A stretch of 64,000 nucleotides of DNA from contig CAJNDS010000440.1 in assembly GCA_905221605.1 (NCBI GenBank), forward strand, positions 2,501-66,500, given 5' to 3'. The translations under genes were made by a program, and so were the position numbers. Shown here piece by piece: positions 26,642 to 37,200 of this stretch. Each line of letters starts with the position of its first letter. Position 1 is the first letter of the stretch. A model generated the notes under the pieces. The model had not been told where the DNA came from. It worked only from the letters and a program-made list of their open reading frames with translations, and ran no database searches. The stretch is from Symbiodinium natans (lineage: Eukaryota; Sar; Dinophyceae; Suessiales; Symbiodiniaceae).

Positions 26642-29600
26642 TCAATCCGAATCGGAATCGGAGACTTCCATGTCCTTTGGATCGACCATGGGCCTCCTGG
26701 GCACTGGCTTATGACGCTCTGTAAGGTGATCGAACTGCTCCACGCTGCCGTCCTCGCATGTGCGTATCTCCAGGCGCTTGCTGATGCCCTTGACCCTGTC
26801 CTGTGGCTGCAGGCCATCGCGGCGGATAAGGGTGTGGTTGTCCCAATGCACGAAGACGAAGTTGGGCGGGCCCGGAGAAAGGTCCACCTTGTAGGGCACT
26901 TCCTGGGGGAATTCGCCGGACATGCCCGCAAAACTCCATTGTCTCTCCCCGGGCAATCTGGGCCACACAGTAGAGACGATCCCAGACATCCACTGCTCGA
27001 GCCCATCCTGTGTGGAGTTCTTTATGCGGACGGCCACCTGCCCAAGCTTGGCAGTGTAGAAATGCTCGACGGTGTGATAAACAACTATGGTGCTAACATA
27101 GGAAAAGTAGGGTAGAAACATCGAATGATTTGACCAGAACCGAGACATGATCCCACTCATAACCACATGAATGACTAAACCCTAAACCCTGAACCCTAAA
27201 CCCTACAAACCCTACACCCTGCACCCTAAACCCCGCACAGTATGGCAGTGGTGCCACCTTGTCGCCCTCGGCAAAGCGGAGGTTGGGCCTGGAACTCGTC
27301 ACGCGAGTGGCCGCTGCACTTTTGATGAGGTGCAACTCTGACACGGGGTTGAAGCAGACCTCCAGGGCTTCCTAAACCCTAAACCCTAAACCCTAAACCC
27401 TAAACCCTACAGGGACTGGGGCCTATAGGGTTTAGGGAGGGTTTAGGGTTTGGGGCCGATAGGGTTTGGGGCTTCGAGTTTGGCTGGGTTTGGGGGCTTC
27501 GGGTTTAAGGTGTTAAAGGCCCACCACACCAGGGGACAGGCACAGGCGAGAGCCACAGAGCTGGGATGACCCAAAGTGCACTGCTACTGTCTTATGTTTT
27601 TCCCCACCTTGGTGTGGGGTTGTTAGATTTTAACCTTTAAACTCAAATCGTCTCCTCGCCCGGAACTCTTTTCCTCGCCCGGTCTACTCCTAGAGCCTCC
27701 CTGGAGTGCCCAACACCAGAGACTCCCTGGAGTGCCCACCCCAAGAGACTCCCTGGACTGCTCAACCCCAGAAACTCCCTGGAGTGCCCAACCCCAGAGA
27801 CTCCCTGGAGTGCCCAACCCTGGAGTGCGCAACCCCAGAGTTTCCCTGGAGTGCCCAACCCCAGAGACTCCCTGGAGTGCCAACCCCAGAGTCTCCCTGG
27901 AGTGCCCAACCCCAATTGCAAGCAAAAACTAAGGAAGCGTATTTGAATCAATGTGTCTTTGTTTGAACATCCTATTTGCTCTTTCCTTTAACGAGGAGCA
28001 AGGTGGGCATGTTCGAAGTAAATAACTTATACCGTGGTCATTAAGTACTATGAGCATGGCTACTGTGAGCATCACGCTACAGGCCCCCCCAACTCCCGAC
28101 TTTCCAAGCCACACCCCCAAAACCCAAAACCCAAGACCCAAAACCCAAAACCCAAAACCCTAAACCCCAAACCCTGATCGTTTGCTTCATGACGTTCGCC
28201 TCCTGGATGCAGACATGCTCGTTGTCACCTGGAACCGAGATCGTCCTGGGTCATTAACATTATTCGTGTAAATGATAGAGTGGTTTAGGGTTGAGGGTTT
28301 AGGGTTTAGGGTTCAGGGTTTAGGGTTTGGGGTTTAGGGTTCAGCGGTTAGGGTTTAGGGTAGTCTTGGTGTACGAGCGGTGGAATCAACAAAAGCGAAG
28401 TTGCACAGAAAGGGTTCGGTAACATAACCCGTCGTGCCATCAGTAACAACACCGTCCTGGAAGGAAGCCCTGGCAACGGATCTGTCTTGACCTTAGGTTT
28501 TCAGTGACCCAGGGGAAAAAATGCATACTTTTTTGGGCTACTTCCCTAATATAAGGAACCCAAAACCCCAAAAATGACAAAGCGGTACACTACTGAACAG
28601 CCTAGTGACCGCACAGGGGAACAAAGGAAAAAACAAAAAACATACTACTGAACAGCACAGTGACCACATAGGGGAAAAGCTCGCCCTCTGACTCGACGGC
28701 ACTCCCAACAATTCCCCCCGAGAGCCAAAGTGGGCCGCAGTTGCACAGCACACGGTCGCTCAAGCCGAATCGCAGGTTCTTGCGGATCTCCTTCAAGACA
28801 GGAAACAAAGCAGCCAAAAAGAGCATCCAAAGCATATACTCTCAACATATTGGTTTATCAGAGAGTTAGTAAAGGGTGCCCAAGAAACGATTAGTTTAAC
28901 AGAGAGTTCGTAAAGGGGCAATACTCAGAGTTCTTATAGTTGTGCCAGATCGCCTTCAGGTCCTTCTTGCTATAGCCGGGCCCGCCTGGCGCGTTTGCCA
29001 GACTCTCCAACATCGCCTGACCTTAATCCCTGTTCCCCTAGGAAGAAAAAAGGATCCTTTTTGTTCATATATAAGAAAGCCCATAACCCAAAAAGTAAAA
29101 AGGATCCCTAACACTGATCGAGTGACATTGGACCAAGACCGTGTCCTCATCGTTCAGATGCTGGCGGGCGGGATCCGTCCACTGAAGCACCTGGTCACCT
29201 TGGTAGCCCGGTAACCTTATGATAATAAGGGCACCCCTTTTTTGGGTTGGGTGAGGCCAAAAAAAGGGAAAAGGGTACCACAGGGCTTCCAAGTCACTGT
29301 GGACGGTCTTGATCCACTGGACCTGGACCATGAGCTTCTCCGCACCTTGAGACAGGTAGTCATAAAGACTCTCCAGGCGCCTCTCTATCCAACAGGACAT
29401 GTCATCCTTAGTAGCCCAAGAACCCATCTTCTCCTTTTTTTGGGGGGGTTGGCTATTTTTTTATAAGGGAACCTAGGACCAAAAAAGGGCAACAGCGTCT
29501 CACTGGACTAGCAAGCATCGATGGACATGGGCACATTTGGGCTTGGGATGTTCATCAGCTCCCGCTCCGTCCAGGGGATCTGAAAGTGCTGGAAAAGCTC

Positions 29601-29717
29601 GGCCGTGTCCTGGGACCATTTCACCTTGCTAGCCCAGTTTAGGGTTTAGGGTGAGGGTTCATATTATAATCAGGGCACTCTTTTTTGGGTCGGTTACTTT
29701 ACAAGGGAACCCAGAAC

Positions 29718-29748
<31 letters not shown>

Positions 29749-29851
29749 AAAAAATATAAAGGGCACCACTGGGCTGCCAAGTCACGTAGACTCTGATGGA
29801 GTCCGGCGGAGCGGTCTTCTGCTTCTTGTTTTGCTCCTCGTCGACTTCCAT
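26642..29851 (-). CDS. Ten-exon gene, dinoflagellate DRVLCN/EGDKV module protein (387 codons)
   Basis: Exons: 29786-29851, 29520-29624, 29298-29406, 29115-29198, 28927-29021, 28665-28790, 28457-28491, 28200-28245, 27258-27359, 26642-27037. They sum to 1164 nt and stay in one frame from ATG to TGA. The N-terminus is MEVDEEQNKKQKTAPPDSI; the C-terminus is acidic (EVSDSDSD). The middle holds a module common in dinoflagellates: SDRVLCNCGPLWLSGGIVG, then LFPYVVKTDPLPGLPS, TISVPGDNEHVCIQE and VCFNPVSELHLIKSAA. A second related module follows: LRFAEGDKVAVRIKNS, VPYKVDLSPG, HWDNHTLIRR, RVKGISKRLEIR. Molecular function unknown; the modules look like small beta-rich protein-binding domains. Seven of nine introns are flanked by 3-5-base duplications (see findings). 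The start could be further upstream if more 5-prime exons exist. Confidence 0.85.
27691..27915. repeat. 26-bp minisatellite inside intron 8
   Basis: About nine copies of a unit close to CCTGGAGTGCCCAACCCCAG plus AGACTC. It lies in the 840-bp intron 27360-28199 of the 387-codon gene. Open frames across it are artefacts of the repeat. Confidence 0.9.
28246..28456 (-). mobile_element. Intron 7 of the 387-codon gene, introner-like
   Basis: AGGACG occurs at both exon edges (CC-AGGACG-GTGTTG and CCC-AGGACG-ATCTCG). The intron is GA-AG. Its sense 3-prime half carries CCCTAAA units. Confidence 0.7.
28492..28664 (-). mobile_element. Intron 6 of the 387-codon gene, introner-like
   Basis: GTCA flanks both sides (GTG-GTCACTGTG and CCTAAG-GTCAAGACA); the splice is GT-AG. 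Inside, the phrase GTCACT.GGCTGTTCAGTAGT is partly duplicated. Confidence 0.7.
28791..28926 (-). mobile_element. Intron 5 of the 387-codon gene, introner-like
   Basis: A GA-AG intron with GAG at both sides. It contains two tandem copies of a phrase like CCCTTTACTAACTCTCTG followed by TTAAACTAAT or ATAAACCAAT. Confidence 0.65.
29022..29114 (-). other. Intron 4 of the 387-codon gene, no clear duplication
   Basis: A 93-bp GT-AG intron. Two copies of AGGATCCTTTTT-like sequence stand in it as partial inverted arms. No target-site duplication is obvious. Confidence 0.6.
29199..29297 (-). mobile_element. Family B introner, intron 3
   Basis: Sense ends CTTGGAAGCCCTGTGG and CCGGGCTACCAAG are inverted; GTGA stands on both sides and supplies the GT donor, while the element ends in AAG. 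Confidence 0.8.
29407..29519 (-). mobile_element. Family B introner, intron 2
   Basis: Sense ends CTTGCTAGTCCAGTG and TTGGGCTACTAAG are inverted; GATG stands on both sides, giving a GA donor. Exons join as VPMSI-DDMSC. Confidence 0.8.
29625..29785 (-). mobile_element. Family B introner, intron 1, carrying CCCTAAA
   Basis: Sense ends CTTGGCAGCCCAGT and ACTGGGCTAGCAAG are inverted; GTGA stands on both sides. CCCTAAA units lie next to the 3-prime end and a poly-G/poly-T run lies near the 5-prime end. Confidence 0.8.
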
Positions 29852-30134
29852 GTCGGGCAGCGGGAGGCCAAAGGTGCAACCAGCATATGCTGCTCGAACC
29901 GAAACCGGCTCACGGACAAACCTAAACCGAAGGCCAGAACTGCCAGGCACATAACTTAAGTCTCATGTTTAAGACATGAATCGTATCCGACATGATCGCC
30001 TAAGTTCTTTGCTAGTTGTGAAAATCAATGGCAGGTCTGCACCGGCAGCGGAGCTTAAACCCCTACCGTACACCGCTGCGGCCCCATGAAGCGAACCTTG
30101 CGGCTTCTGAATTCGCGGTATTTAGGGCTACAGG

Positions 30135-30234
30135 TTGGGAAGTTCCCCCTTATACTAACTGTCCGTAAAAGGGATTCTAGTACCCCCTTTCATAATCTCG
30201 ATTCAGATCTGTTAGCATAAGGGGGAACATCCCA
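30135..30234. mobile_element. Family C MITE with 9-bp duplication
   Basis: The 100-bp element starts TTGGGAAGTTCCCCC and ends GGGGGAACATCCCA. GGCTACAGG stands directly on both sides. The sequence on each side looks coding on minus (VGLVKMCVFYPC to the right, open frame to the left), so it may act as an intron. Confidence 0.75.
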
Positions 30235-30411
30235 GGCTACAGGGATAGAATACGCACATCTTCACCAGCCCCACCCTGCAAAAAACCAAAGAAAAACAAA
30301 CTCGAGCCTGCAACCCAGGTACGGCGCCCGCCCCCGAACACCTAAACCCTAAACTGGCCCTCGACACAACCCACCCTGAACCCTACACCCTAGACCCTAT
30401 ACCCTCATCCC

Positions 30412-30489
30412 CAACTTCGCAGGCACTTTGGAGGCTGAGATGCTGGCCAGTGCGCCAAGAGCTGCGTACACGGATATGCATGGAGCATC
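30412..30489 (-). CDS. Probable exon
   Basis: After GGGTTTAGCGCAG| the minus frame encodes DAPCISVYAALGALASISAS and KVPAKLG. The phase fits direct joining to exon 30889-31028. Plus is also open. Gene unknown; it may lie upstream of the 387-codon gene. Confidence 0.45.
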
Positions 30490-30888
30490 CTGCGCTAAAC
30501 CCCGAGCCCGAAGCAAGATCCCAAGCCTTCACAGGATTATCTATAGCGTGCGCCACACAAAGCCGTGCTCAAAAGGCAGTCAAACTTTCACCATGTTAAA
30601 GTGGAAATTTCTAGGGGCAAGGGTAAAACCCAGCCCCCGTCCTCCATCGCCACCGGCTGGCGTTGGGAAGCGGTGGCGGTTTAGAGTTTAGGGTTCAGGG
30701 TCTAATTTAGGGCTGTTAAGGGTTTGGGGTTTAGGGATTGAGGGGTTTAGCATTTAGGGTTTAAAGGCTCTCGGAGTTCGCATCGCGTGAACGCTTGAGC
30801 CGCACGCTGTGACGAAGCATGCCTCAAGGTTTGGGGTTAAGAGTTTAGGGTTATTACAGTGGAGGGTTTAGGGCTTAGGGTTGAGGAC

Positions 30889-31028
30889 TTCGGGTGCCCA
30901 TATCGGAGAGTGCTTAGCCTCATCAAAATACTCTCCAGCATCCCGCCAACCACAACGAGCCAGATGCTTCGTAAGCCACAAAGCCGCCTGCTCCCGCACC
31001 ACGAAAGGGGACGGCGCAGATGTGTAGC
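30889..31028 (-). CDS. Exon of an unidentified gene
   Basis: Bounded by CATGTCTGGCCAG| and the donor |GTCCTC. It encodes 46 codons including VVREQAALWLTKHLARCGWR and DAGEYFDEAKHSPIWAPE, a helical segment rich in conserved-looking residues. Two other open frames exist in the region but are less protein-like. Family unknown. Confidence 0.55.
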
Positions 31029-31406
31029 CTGGCCAGACATGCAACTGAAACGGAGCAGCCGCAGCGGATTGCTTAGGTCACTCTCCACAAGCCTTTGAGG
31101 ATTAAGGATTGAGCAACATCATGTGACCTTTGAAGAAAGGTCAGCCCCTGGAATATCCTGCAAAACTCAACCCAATCTATGGTTACTCTAAACTAAAACC
31201 CTCCATGCCCCTTAAACTCCTGATGACCCATAAACCCTGAATTACAAATGAAAGACAACATCGGGTCTTGGAATGCTCAGATTTGTGTGGTTTTGAGGCT
31301 GTTGGGGCTTCAGGACCTTCGAGCTACAGGGATGGGTGAATTTAGGGTTCAGGGTTTAGGGTTTAGGGTGCAGGGTTTCGGGTTTCGGGTTTGGGGTTTG
31401 GGCGTC

Positions 31407-31551
31407 TCGCCGCACAGTGGCAGTAAGCACCAAATGTGGAGATGGCGCCACACACGCCCAAGGGTGTGGAGGCGGCAAACGCGAAGGGACGGAGATCAGT
31501 GCGGGTGGGTTTGGCAGGGTGATGATGGGCTGGAAAGGGTCCAGGAACCCT
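31407..31551 (-). CDS. Probable exon, proline-rich
   Basis: After CGTTTCTAG| the minus frame is open for 49 codons, with FLDPFQPIITLPNPPALISV and HLVLTATVRRDA. A second minus frame is also open. Confidence 0.4.
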
Positions 31552-32084
31552 AGAAACGGGCGGGTACAAAAAGGCCGGTCTCAAGGGATCGCACCAGAGC
31601 CTGCATGGAATGTAACCAGCCTACCCCCGAAGCCTTACACATGTACTTCTGGAACCCTATGTAGACCCTTCAACCCCAAACCCTTCAACCCCTAGATCCT
31701 GAATTATTTCGACTCTTGTGTCTTGTGCCCTACACTCTGCAAGCCATAAACTCTAAATGCCTTAAGCCTGAACCACGCCTACCTTAGCCATCCAAAACTC
31801 GAACCGTAGGAACTAATCTTGTGTAACCTTAGGCCCATAACCCCAACAGCCCTTCAATCCTTAAGCAAACTCAACACCCTAAACTCTCAGACAACCCTAT
31901 GAGGCCTTCAAACCCTTGGGTTTGCGCCTGTGGGCCGCGCCAGGGGCGCCCCCGGGCCGTAACCCGCGTCGCCGTCGTCACTGAGAGACTGGCCGCCGGA
32001 GTTTCGTCTTTTCAGGGCTTAGGATTCAGGGCGTTTTGGGGGCAAGGGTTTAGGGTTTAGGGTTTAGGGCTTAGGGTTCAGGGT
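31552..32084. other. Degenerate repeats and a candidate exon
   Basis: 31610-31920 holds strongly degenerate CCCTAAA-like units. A GC-rich island 31936-32015 reads SGGQSLSDDGDAGYGPGAPL or KDETPAASLSVTTATRV on minus before a GC donor. TTTAGGG units at 32048-32090. Confidence 0.4.
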
Positions 32085-32320
32085 TTAGGGGAATTCAGGG
32101 GGGGTTATGTATAGAAAGTGTATTGTATGTTCTGTTGTATATATGCATGCTGTATTGTCTACGATCATATATACAAGCATATATCTCATGTCACGTTCTA
32201 GAGTTGCTACAACAGACAACAGACATATATGCATATATAGATACAAAAACCTATATATATATATATGTGTGTGTGTGTGCATTATATATGTGAATATATA
32301 ATAGATAAAGTTCAGGACTC
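32085..32320. repeat. AT-rich microsatellite island
   Basis: TATA-rich DNA ending in (TA)n(TG)n at 32254-32280. Similar AT islands lie at 25193-25240, 38225-38300, 41100-41170 and 47980-48240. Confidence 0.8.
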
Positions 32321-32718
32321 ATAAGGCTAGGCAGGTTCAAACCGTTTGGAGTACCCGAGTCCAGGGCCCGAAAACCTTCATCCCAAGACCCGCGCAACGA
32401 AAGGGTTTAGGGGGTGCGGGTTTAGGGTTTTAGGGTTTTAGGGTTTTAGGGTTTTAGGGTTTTAGGGTTTCGGGTTTAGGGTTTAGGGTTAGAGTTTAGG
32501 GTTTCAGATTTAGGGGGTAAGCCAGAAGAGCACACCGGCCCATCAAATCCACCCGGGTCTGGGGTTCAGGGTCTCCTGGTTGTCGGGATACTATATGCCA
32601 TGTGACCCATTATATGATATACGATTATCTCATTATGTAATGTATTAGGACAGTGAAGGGTTTAGTGTCCACAAACCCTACTGACCTTATTCCTGAGCAG
32701 AGGTCTTTGAAACCGCAG

Positions 32719-32817
32719 GCCGTCACAGCTCCGTGTGGGTCCGCTTCGCTCTCGCGGAAATAACGACCGAAACGCCCGACCTCGACCTCAACGACCCTCA
32801 GACCCGCAAGCTGATGG
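32719..32817 (+). CDS. Plus-strand exon of an unidentified gene
   Basis: Bounded by AAACCGCAG| and the donor |GTGAGAGG. It encodes RHSSVWVRFALAEITTETPD and LDLNDPQTRKLM. The splice sites are the best in the area; the minus strand is also open. Family unknown. Confidence 0.5.
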
Positions 32818-32937
32818 GTGAGAGGTTTAGGGTTTAGGGTTTAGGGTTTCGGGTTTTGCAAAAGGCATGTCTTTTGGAGTGGTACTGTTTAAAAGCCCTA
32901 GAGTCAGAAAGCGGAAGGACCTGGCACCGGCCCTCTA

Positions 32938-33042
32938 CTTGGTGGCCCAAGTAGCCATATTAGAATAAGGGTTACCATGTTTTGGGTTCGTTACTTTACA
33001 AAGGAACCTTGAACCAACAACAGGGAAAAGGGTACCACTGTC
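32938..33042. mobile_element. Family B introner copy
   Basis: Starts CTTGGTGGCCCAAGTAGCC, contains TTGGGTTCGTTACTTTACAA and AGGGTACCACTG, the same order as 29625-29785 (reverse complement). The right end is eroded. Confidence 0.6.
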
Positions 33043-33137
33043 GGATGGGCATGGGGTCGCAGCGCCTGAGGAGATGTGAGCTACATGGTTTGGGGTTTAG
33101 GCTTTAGGGTTTAGGGCTCAAGTCCTGAAAGCTTCAG

Positions 33138-33183
33138 GAGGCTCTCACTGCAACCGCCGCCTGCGTGTTGCGGAGGCGACAAG
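33138..33183 (+). CDS. Candidate plus exon
   Basis: Bounded by AAAGCTTCAG|G and CAAG|GTTGCAAG. It reads EALTATAACVLRRRQ or, in the phase that fits exon 32719-32817, SHCNRRLRVAEAT. Confidence 0.35.
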
Positions 33184-34153
33184 GTTGCAAGAAGGGCTTC
33201 GTCGTCCAAAGAGCCGAACTATCCTGCTAAACGCTGAACCCTATACACATGAACCCTAACCCTAAACCATCTCTTACCCTTGGAAAGCCGGTTGACTAGA
33301 ACGAACTAGAGCATGAATGCTGAACCCTCAACCTAGACCCTAAACTCGAAACCCTATGGAGAATGGATTTTGCACGACTTGTTGCCTCACACGCCACAAT
33401 GCACATCCTAGCACTCAGAACCACAGCACCCAGCAAAAACCCTAAGACCCAAAAGCCACCAGCTCCGAGCCTCAAGCCTTAGCTTAGGGTTTAGGGTTTA
33501 GGGTTTAGGGTTTAGGGTTTAGGGTTTAGGGTTTAGGGTTTAGGGTTTAGGGTTTAGGGTTTAGGGTTTAGGGTTTAGGGTCTAGGGTCTTAGGGTGTTA
33601 GGGTCTTAGGGTGTTAGGGTGTTAGGGTGTTAGGGTGTTAGGGTGTTAGGGTCTTGGGGTCTTAGGGTCTTAGGGTCTTAGGGTGTTAGGGTCTTAGGGT
33701 CTTAGGGTTTCGGGCTTAGGCTACTGTTTGTCAAAATTGATTTTGGAGGGGTGCTCGTTTTTTGGCATCGTGGCAGCACCATGTAGCTACCAAGTTTCAC
33801 TACTAAAGCCGTAAGCCCTAAACCCTAAACGCTAAACCTTATAAACCCTACACCCTAAACCCTACACCCTAAACCCTACAAACCCTACTGAGTAATTTTC
33901 GGAGGACTGCATAGGACTTAAAAAGAGGCCCGTGGTCTGCGAACCCGAAACCTTAAACCCCTCCCTGAACCCCCCAGCCGCATTGTTTGAACTTTTGGGG
34001 TGAAATTGCAGCTTCTTGGACCCTAAACCCTAAACCCTAAACCCTAAACCCTAAATCTTGGACCTTTTAGCCTGGGAACCCTACAGCCTTGTGAATCTTG
34101 AGCCCCCACAGCCCTAGATGCCCTAAAGACTGTACTAGGGTGTAAAGCTACAC
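33184..34153. repeat. TTTAGGG array and homogenised TTAGGGTG variant
   Basis: About fourteen TTTAGGG units (33486-33584) pass directly into units of the type TCTTAGGG/GTTAGGGT (33585-33710). CCCTAAA and CCCTACA units lie at 33815-33890 and 34020-34055. No supported exon. Confidence 0.75.
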
Positions 34154-34212
34154 GCTGCTTGAAAGACGGCCCCCTGCCTTTTCCTGGCGCCTCGCTTCTC
34201 TTCAAGGCGCAC
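34154..34212 (-). CDS. Likely HIP gene exon: charged helix
   Basis: Bounded by TTTCTTTAAG| and |GTGTAGC. It encodes VRLEEKRGARKRQGAVFQA, matching the charged helix that follows the TPR region in Hsc70-interacting proteins. Confidence 0.5.
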
Positions 34213-37200
34213 CTTAAAGAAAGGGGGGGGGGGGTGTTCGGTCGCTTATGGGGCTTAGGGTTTAGGGTTTAGCGTGTGGGGTTTAGGGTGTAGGGTTTAG
34301 AGTTTAGGGTCTAGGGTTTAGGGATTGATCGCAATATTTATAAGGCAGAACATGAAATAGATAGGCAAGGGGGGCTGCAGAGCCCGTGAGTAAGGAGACC
34401 ACGGGCGAGCCAAGTCAAAAGATCAGAAGGTTTGGGATGATTTCTTCTCGCCGAACCGTGCTAAACGGTTTCTACTGGCCTTTCAAAGACCCCCCCCCAA
34501 AAAAAAAAAAAAACACACACACACACACACAAAACCCAAACCCAAACCCCGAAAACCATGTCCCCAAGCCCCTCCGCCCACCCCCCCGAACCCCCACCCA
34601 CCCAGCCTCCCTATCCCTACCAGGATGGGCTATTCGGCCCTACAATCCCCATCATCAACCCTATAAAGGGGCCTTTTTAAGGGGGTTCTGGGGCATAATA
34701 GTCCTGGTATCCACCGACCGGGGCCGAACACCGCTGAGATCCCGGCCTTCTCTGTGACGAACTTTTCAATAATGCTCACGCCTTCGTCAAAGTCCAGCTT
34801 CTGCGCCTTGCAAGGGTCGAGCAGGCTTAATGGTTCTAAGGTCTTCTTAGACCCTAAACCCTGAACCCAAACCCTAAACCCTAAACCCTTAAACTCTAGG
34901 CTTCAGAGTTGGGGTTCAGGGACTGGGGGGTTAGGCTGTGCTCGGGCCGCAAGGCTTTGACACAGATGCGCTACAGGCTCTGGGTGGGTGTGCTTTGTTG
35001 CCGTGGTTTCTCGCGCTAAGTAGGGTTCCAAAGCATGGGTTTGGGATTGCGCCAACCTACAAGTACAACTTAACGAATGGGCCTCCAAGGACTGCTGCTT
35101 CGGTGCCCTAAAATTTTACACCCTTGAATCCCTAGACACTTAACACGGAAAATCTCCTGAACCACTGCAGGGGATTCGATTCTAGCAACTCTGCAACCCT
35201 ATATTTCCTAGACCACATTCAGGCGATTCGCGTGGGGGAGTGCAGTGGTGGCCCTTAACCATAGACCGTAGAAACTCTAAAACCTATACCCTAAACCCTA
35301 AACCCTAAACCCTACTGAACCACTTCAAGGGATGATTCGAGTGAAGGAGCCCAAACTAGGGAAGAAATTGGACGGGTAAGGAATTTTTCACATAACGATC
35401 TCGTGGGCATCCAAGACGCCCTTCGCAACGTTGAATACAAATAAGCTCTGACCAAGTAGGATTCGGGATGCTCTTGCAATTAGGAGAATAGCGAGGACTT
35501 GCGCACTATCACTGCAGGCATACAGGAGGGCACTGATTGAGGGGGTTTATGTGGCCTGTTTGCCCCTGATAAACCCTAAACCCTAAACCCTAAACCCTAA
35601 ACCCTAAATCCTAAACCCTAAACCCTAAACCCTAAACCGGTGCATGGAGGGCTAGCAGCTTCAAGGCGTCGCTGCCTGATCCAGGTCGGCTTTGGCCTCG
35701 CGATACCGGCCCAGTTTGCGAAGGGCAATTCCGCGCACGCGGTACGCCTGGGTTTAGGGGTTTGGGGGGTTTAGGGGTTTAGGGGTTAAGGGGTTTAAGG
35801 GCTTAAGGGTTTAAGGGTTTCAGGGTTTAAGGGTTTAAGGGTTTAAGGGTTTAAGGGTTTTAGGGTTTTTAGGTTTTAGGGTTTTAGGGTTTTAGGATTT
35901 AGGGTTTAGGGTTTAGGGTTTGGGGTTTAGGGGTTGGGGTTTGGGCGCTAAGGCTGTACGTTAAAGGTTCAGTATTCCCTGAGTTGAACCCTAAATTAGA
36001 CCCCCCTGCTTTAGAGGTTCAGTAAACTATAGTAGGCCCTAACTTAAAACCAAAACCCTCAGGGCTTGGGGTTTTGAGGTGTCGAGCTGGCTTTTGGAGT
36101 TTGCCTCGCACATCTTGACATCACTTGGGTGCCTTGCTAGGAGAGTTTTTCATCGGAAGCTCTGTGTGTGTGTGTGTGAATATGTGTGAAGAACTAGGTT
36201 TTGATGGATGTGGTACTATGTCAACACCCGAACCCATGAAGCCCTCAGCCCAAAACCCCAAAACAAAAACCGAACCCCAAATCTAACCACAGCAACTCTC
36301 ACCACCCCAGAGCCACACCCCTAAGATCCCAACAGAACCTTCCCCCCCTTAAACCCCCAACTAAGCCCTCTAAGAAACCCCTCAAATCCCCCCAGAGCCC
36401 CTCAAAATCCACCCTTTTCCAGCCCTACACCTTAAATCTTGAAACCTAAGCCCCAAACCCTAAACCCTAAACCCTAATCCCTAAACCCTAAACCCTAAAC
36501 CCTAAACCCTAAACCCTAAGCCCTAAACCCTAAACCCTTCCCCAACATGGCTCTGACAAGCCTTCCCCAGGTCGGAGTTGAGCGCCAAGGCAGCCCCACA
36601 GTCCTTTTGGGAGCTTTACGTCTAGGGGTTCAGGTTCAGTTAGGGGTTTATCGTTTAGGGTTTAGGGTTTAGGGTTTAGGGTTTAGTGTTCAAGGTGCAG
36701 GGATTTGCGGTTGTTAGGGCTTTACGGGTGCGTTCAGGGTGTCGGCTTCAGGGGGGTTCGAGTTCTTTCGGAGTTTGGGGGTCAGAGGCTTAGGCACTTG
36801 TAGGGGTTAGGGGGGTTTTGAGGGGGACTTGCGGCGACTGTCTCTTCGTAGAACAAAAGAGCAAAGGACACATACACACACACACACAGAGACAGAGACA
36901 CACAGACACACATGGGGATTTCCGAAGTTAGGGGGCACCTCATTGCGGTCCTTTTTTTCGGGGATCCTACTATTTCGGGGGGGACTATACTAGGGATCCT
37001 GACTATTGGGGGATCCTACCATTTGGGGTCCTTAGGCCCAGGGGATCCTACTATTTGGGGTCCTTCTTGTTCGGGGTTCCTTCTCTTGGGCCCCCACACC
37101 GAAAGCTCTGAGCCGAAACTCGAAAGCCAGAACCCTGCAGCTGATTTAGTAAGCCCAGATCCCTAAACCCCAAACCCTAAACCCCAAACCCTAAACCCTC

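Noticed and set aside
26621-27115. A 164-codon plus-strand frame
   Set aside because: Antisense to the last exon of the 387-codon gene, whose minus-strand reading has clear module motifs.
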